Shown: positions 6,900-8,610 of the stretch, piece after piece
Layout: each line of letters begins with the position of its first letter
Numbering within the stretch: the stretch's first letter is position 1
NCBI GenBank assembly: GCA_024763495.1
Contig: JANTFJ010000097.1
Span: 1-8,610, forward strand
Direction: 5' to 3'
Origin: Desulfobulbaceae bacterium
GTDB taxonomy: Bacteria > Desulfobacterota > Desulfobulbia > Desulfobulbales > SURF-16
Length of the DNA stretch: 8,610 bases
The notes under the pieces: generated by a model
Told to the model about the DNA's origin: nothing
Database searches by the model: none
The model's input: only the letters and a program-made list of their open reading frames with translations
Program-made: the position numbers and the translations under genes

Positions 6900-6914
6900 G
6901 AGGAATAAAATGTG
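6900..6914 (+). promoter_or_regulatory. SD and overlapping ATG-TGA/GTG start of the Fic gene
   Basis: GAGGA (6900-6904) precedes two nested starts. ATG at 6910 is followed directly by TGA (6913-6915), and GTG at 6912 opens the long frame. The GTG must be the Fic start unless initiation occurs further in. Confidence 0.7.
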
Positions 6915-8057
6915 AAAAAATATGTTTGGCAACATTCAGATTGGCTCGACTTATGCTGGGATAAGCAGGCTGTTGTGTCCCTTCTTACCAAATGCAGACA
7001 AAAGCAGAGTTTTCTTCTAGGAGCTGCCAACATGCTGGGATTTGATCTGAAACTTCAGGCCCAGGGAATTATTCTTGAACAGGAAGTTCTGGAAACGGCA
7101 GCCATAGAAGGGGAAAAGCTTGATCCTGAATCAGTACGTTCTTCAGTAGCTCATCATCTTGGTCTACCGACAGCAGGTCTGCGAAGCACAGATCATAAAA
7201 CAAATGGACTTGTTGAAGTTTTGTTGGATGCCGCCGGGCATTATGATAAACCACTTAACGAAGATCGTCTCAAAAGATGGCACGTGGCATTGTTTCCAGA
7301 CGGCTATTCCGGTTTTCAACAAATTATAACCGGCGACTGGCGGCATGAAATGATGGAAGTTATTTCAGGCCCGGAAGGCAGACAGAAAGTTCATTATCAA
7401 GCTCCACCGCCTGATGCTGTTGCCGGGGAAATGAAAATTTTCCTGCAATGGTTAAACATGAATACCGGGAAAAATCATGATGGTCTTACCAGGGCTGCGC
7501 TTGTTCATTTCTGGTTTGTCGGTATTCATCCTTTTGATGATGGCAATGGCCGAATTGCCAGGGCATTAACCGACATGGCTCTTGCTCAGGATGAAAAAAT
7601 CTCTACCAGATTTTACAGCCTGTCGAATCAGATTATCAAAGAACGTCATGACTACTACAATGTTCTTGAAAAATGTCAAAAAGGAACCGGCGATATTAGT
7701 CAATGGCAGGAATGGTTTTTAGGATGTTTTGAACGGGCGGTAACCAGCTCTCAACAGCTTATCAACAGAGTTTTGATTAAGGCCAGATTTTGGCAGGAGT
7801 TTGCTGAAACCGAGCTTAATGCCAGGCAGAAAAAGGTAATTAACAGGCTGCTTGATACGGGCAAGGGCAATTTCAGCGGTAACTTAGCAGCCCAAAATTA
7901 TCGATCCCTGGCAAAAACTACAAAAGCCACGGCCTCCCGCGACATTGATGATCTGCTGAAAAAAGGGGTTTTAAGACTTGTCGGCGGAGCAGGCAGAAGC
8001 ACCAGATATGATCTGACCTGGGAGAGGTTCGAAACAGGCGCATTAGAGACGACGTAA
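6912..8057 (+). CDS. Fic family protein (probable AMP transferase) with N-terminal inhibitory helix and C-terminal winged helix
   Basis: Fic enzymes usually transfer AMP from ATP to a target-protein hydroxyl. This 381-aa protein opens with the KKYVWQHSDW type N terminus of DUF4172-Fic proteins. It has an inhibitory-helix motif (S/T)xxxE(G/N) as TAAIEG at residues 62-67, with E66 the expected ATP-blocking Glu, so it is class II (N-terminal self-inhibition). The full catalytic motif is HPFDDGNGRIAR: His206, Asp210, Asn212, Arg214 and Arg217 are all present, so it should be active once inhibition is released. Residues about 301-372 look like a winged-helix DNA-binding domain. The start is GTG, placed by GAGGA at 6900-6904 with 7-nt spacing; an ATG at 6910 is followed at once by TGA and cannot be used. 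No antitoxin partner is adjacent. Its own promoter and flanking repeats suggest autoregulation. The target is unknown. Confidence 0.93.
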   Translation: MKKYVWQHSDWLDLCWDKQAVVSLLTKCRQKQSFLLGAANMLGFDLKLQAQGIILEQEVLETAAIEGEKLDPESVRSSVAHHLGLPTAGLRSTDHKTNGLVEVLLDAAGHYDKPLNEDRLKRWHVALFPDGYSGFQQIITGDWRHEMMEVISGPEGRQKVHYQAPPPDAVAGEMKIFLQWLNMNTGKNHDGLTRAALVHFWFVGIHPFDDGNGRIARALTDMALAQDEKISTRFYSLSNQIIKERHDYYNVLEKCQKGTGDISQWQEWFLGCFERAVTSSQQLINRVLIKARFWQEFAETELNARQKKVINRLLDTGKGNFSGNLAAQNYRSLAKTTKATASRDIDDLLKKGVLRLVGGAGRSTRYDLTWERFETGALETT

Positions 8058-8074
8058 AATTTAGAAATATGCTA

Positions 8075-8096
8075 TCCATGCGCTATACTGCATGGA
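8075..8096. repeat. Hairpin shortly after the Fic gene
   Basis: TCCATGC (8075-8081) and GCATGGA (8090-8096) pair perfectly over 7 bp around an 8-nt loop, 17 nt after the Fic stop. No T run follows, so an intrinsic terminator is doubtful; it may protect the mRNA end or be part of another palindromic repeat. Confidence 0.45.
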
Positions 8097-8237
8097 GGTA
8101 ACTACACACGGGGTAAGTGCCTTAACTTCGCTAATCCCTGTTCTTGTTATTGTCCGCTCTCTATGTCTCGCTCGCTTACCGGCTGCGCTCAAGCAGACCT
8201 GCAATTCTACAGAGGCCCAAGTTTCTAGCAAGAACCC

Positions 8238-8261
8238 GTAGGAGCCTGCCTGCAGGCGATC
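8238..8261 (+). repeat. REP-like palindrome with canonical GTAG head
   Basis: The unit reads GTAG, GA, the stem GCCTGC-CT-GCAGGC, then GATC. A conserved GTAG tetranucleotide 5' of an imperfect palindrome is the hallmark of REP sequences mobilised by RAYT (TnpA-REP) enzymes; Pseudomonas REPs have the same plan. No RAYT gene is in the window. Confidence 0.85.
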
Positions 8262-8320
8262 ATTAGTCGAGCTGCCAGAGGCCTTTTTTTCAAGCCGAGT
8301 CTTGGAAAAAGCTTAGTTGC

Positions 8321-8548
8321 CTACAACTTATCTGCCATCTCTTTTAGTTTTGTGCTCATATCATTTAATTTAGTAACATTGTTACTGAGATTGTTGGCAG
8401 TGGTATTGATATCTTCGATGTTGGTGGAAACATTAGTGACGCTCCCAGCCATTTCTCTGGACGCATCAGCGACCTGAACAACATTTTGCACTACTTCACC
8501 CACGCCTGGGGGCAAATAGGGGACGTTCTTCATATTATAAGTTTTCAT
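8321..8548 (-). pseudogene. Methyl-accepting chemotaxis protein C-terminal tail fused to a Fic_N-like gene start
   Basis: From about 8506 down to the TAG at 8321-8323 the reading frame gives the extreme C terminus of a chemoreceptor: GVGEVVQNVVQVADASREM followed by a Ser/Thr/Asn-rich helix ending KEMADKL. Normal receptors carry several hundred residues of signalling coiled coil before this point; here only about 61 remain. The sequence before it, MKTYNMKNVPYLPP (8548-8507), is not chemoreceptor-like and resembles the N terminus of Fic proteins with a Fic_N domain (a YLPP motif close to the start). The frame stays open to the window edge, so an annotation may extend it to 8608, but that extra part matches nothing I recognise. 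I infer a deletion or recombination scar rather than a working gene. The tail assignment is fairly sure and the Fic_N assignment moderate. Confidence 0.65.
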
Positions 8549-8610
8549 TACAGAGGAGAGGCGGGTGGGAAAAGATATCCCATAAAGACAGCGGCGGCCA
8601 CCCCACAAGC
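8548..8610 (-). CDS. Possible C-terminal end of an unidentified gene, cut by the window edge
   Basis: In the frame from 8610 the minus strand encodes 20 residues, ACGVAAAVFMGYLFPPASPL, then a TAA whose last A is the first base of the ATG at 8548 (TAATG overlap). The stretch is hydrophobic and could be the end of a membrane protein. The stop-start overlap is the kind seen in translationally coupled genes, but no SD is visible before that ATG. It is too short to identify and may be chance. Confidence 0.15.
   Translation of the reverse strand, partial: ACGVAAAVFMGYLFPPASPL

Larger units (their letters stand above)
6593..6911. other. Intergenic region of 319 nt made of relics and signals
   Basis: It contains the receptor vestige, the minus-strand GTAG palindrome, a plus-strand REP copy, a small inverted repeat ATTGT-TTAG-ACAAT (6774-6787), and the Fic promoter with its direct repeats. 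I see no clear intrinsic terminator for the kinase operon. Confidence 0.6.

Noticed and set aside
6912..8057. Fic toxin-antitoxin pair
   Set aside because: No small antitoxin gene is adjacent and the inhibitory helix is within the same protein, so a two-gene module is not supported.
465..8261. CRISPR array from the repeated palindromes
   Set aside because: The copies are scattered, in both orientations, without regular spacers, and no cas gene is present.

Overview
The window looks like an accessory stretch of a free-living, signalling-rich Gram-negative bacterium. I favour Desulfobacterota or another deltaproteobacterial lineage. The reasons are the style of the histidine kinases, the Cys-containing PAS domain, the methyl-accepting chemotaxis remnants and the moderate base composition. 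This is inference; no marker gene is present.

Layout: 1-1083 holds no convincing large gene. It contains a 12-bp inverted repeat pair, a strong hairpin, an 11-bp tandem repeat, a tiny minus-strand ORF with its own promoter-like sequence and SD, a head-to-head pair of REP-like palindromes, and a possible promoter for the operon that follows. 1084-6592 is a tight three-gene two-component operon: a membrane histidine kinase with three tandem periplasmic Venus-flytrap (SBP_bac_3) domains, a stand-alone DivK-like receiver, and a soluble REC-PAS-HisKA-HATPase-REC hybrid kinase that overlaps the receiver by ATGA. 6593-6911 is an intergenic junkyard with a 52-nt vestige of a chemotaxis-receptor 3' end and two kinds of REP-like palindrome, followed by a well-formed promoter flanked by an 11-bp direct repeat. 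6912-8057 encodes a class II Fic protein with a C-terminal winged helix. 8058-8320 has a hairpin and another REP copy. 8321-8610 (minus strand) is the 3' end of a methyl-accepting chemotaxis protein, joined at its 5' side to what looks like the first 14 codons of a second, Fic_N-type gene.

How the genes may work together: ligand binding by the flytrap array would control the HPK1-type kinase. Phosphate could pass to the single receiver or to the receivers of the HPK4-type hybrid, which also reads an internal signal through a PAS domain with a C-x10-C-x2-C-P motif. No Hpt and no DNA-binding, GGDEF or other output domain is present, so the output lies elsewhere or works by protein contact. The Fic gene has its own promoter and may repress itself through its winged helix.

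The most notable points are the scattered GTAG-headed REP elements, one of which sits between an SD-like sequence and the start codon of the large kinase; the duplicated chemoreceptor tail; and the Fic/chemoreceptor chimera.
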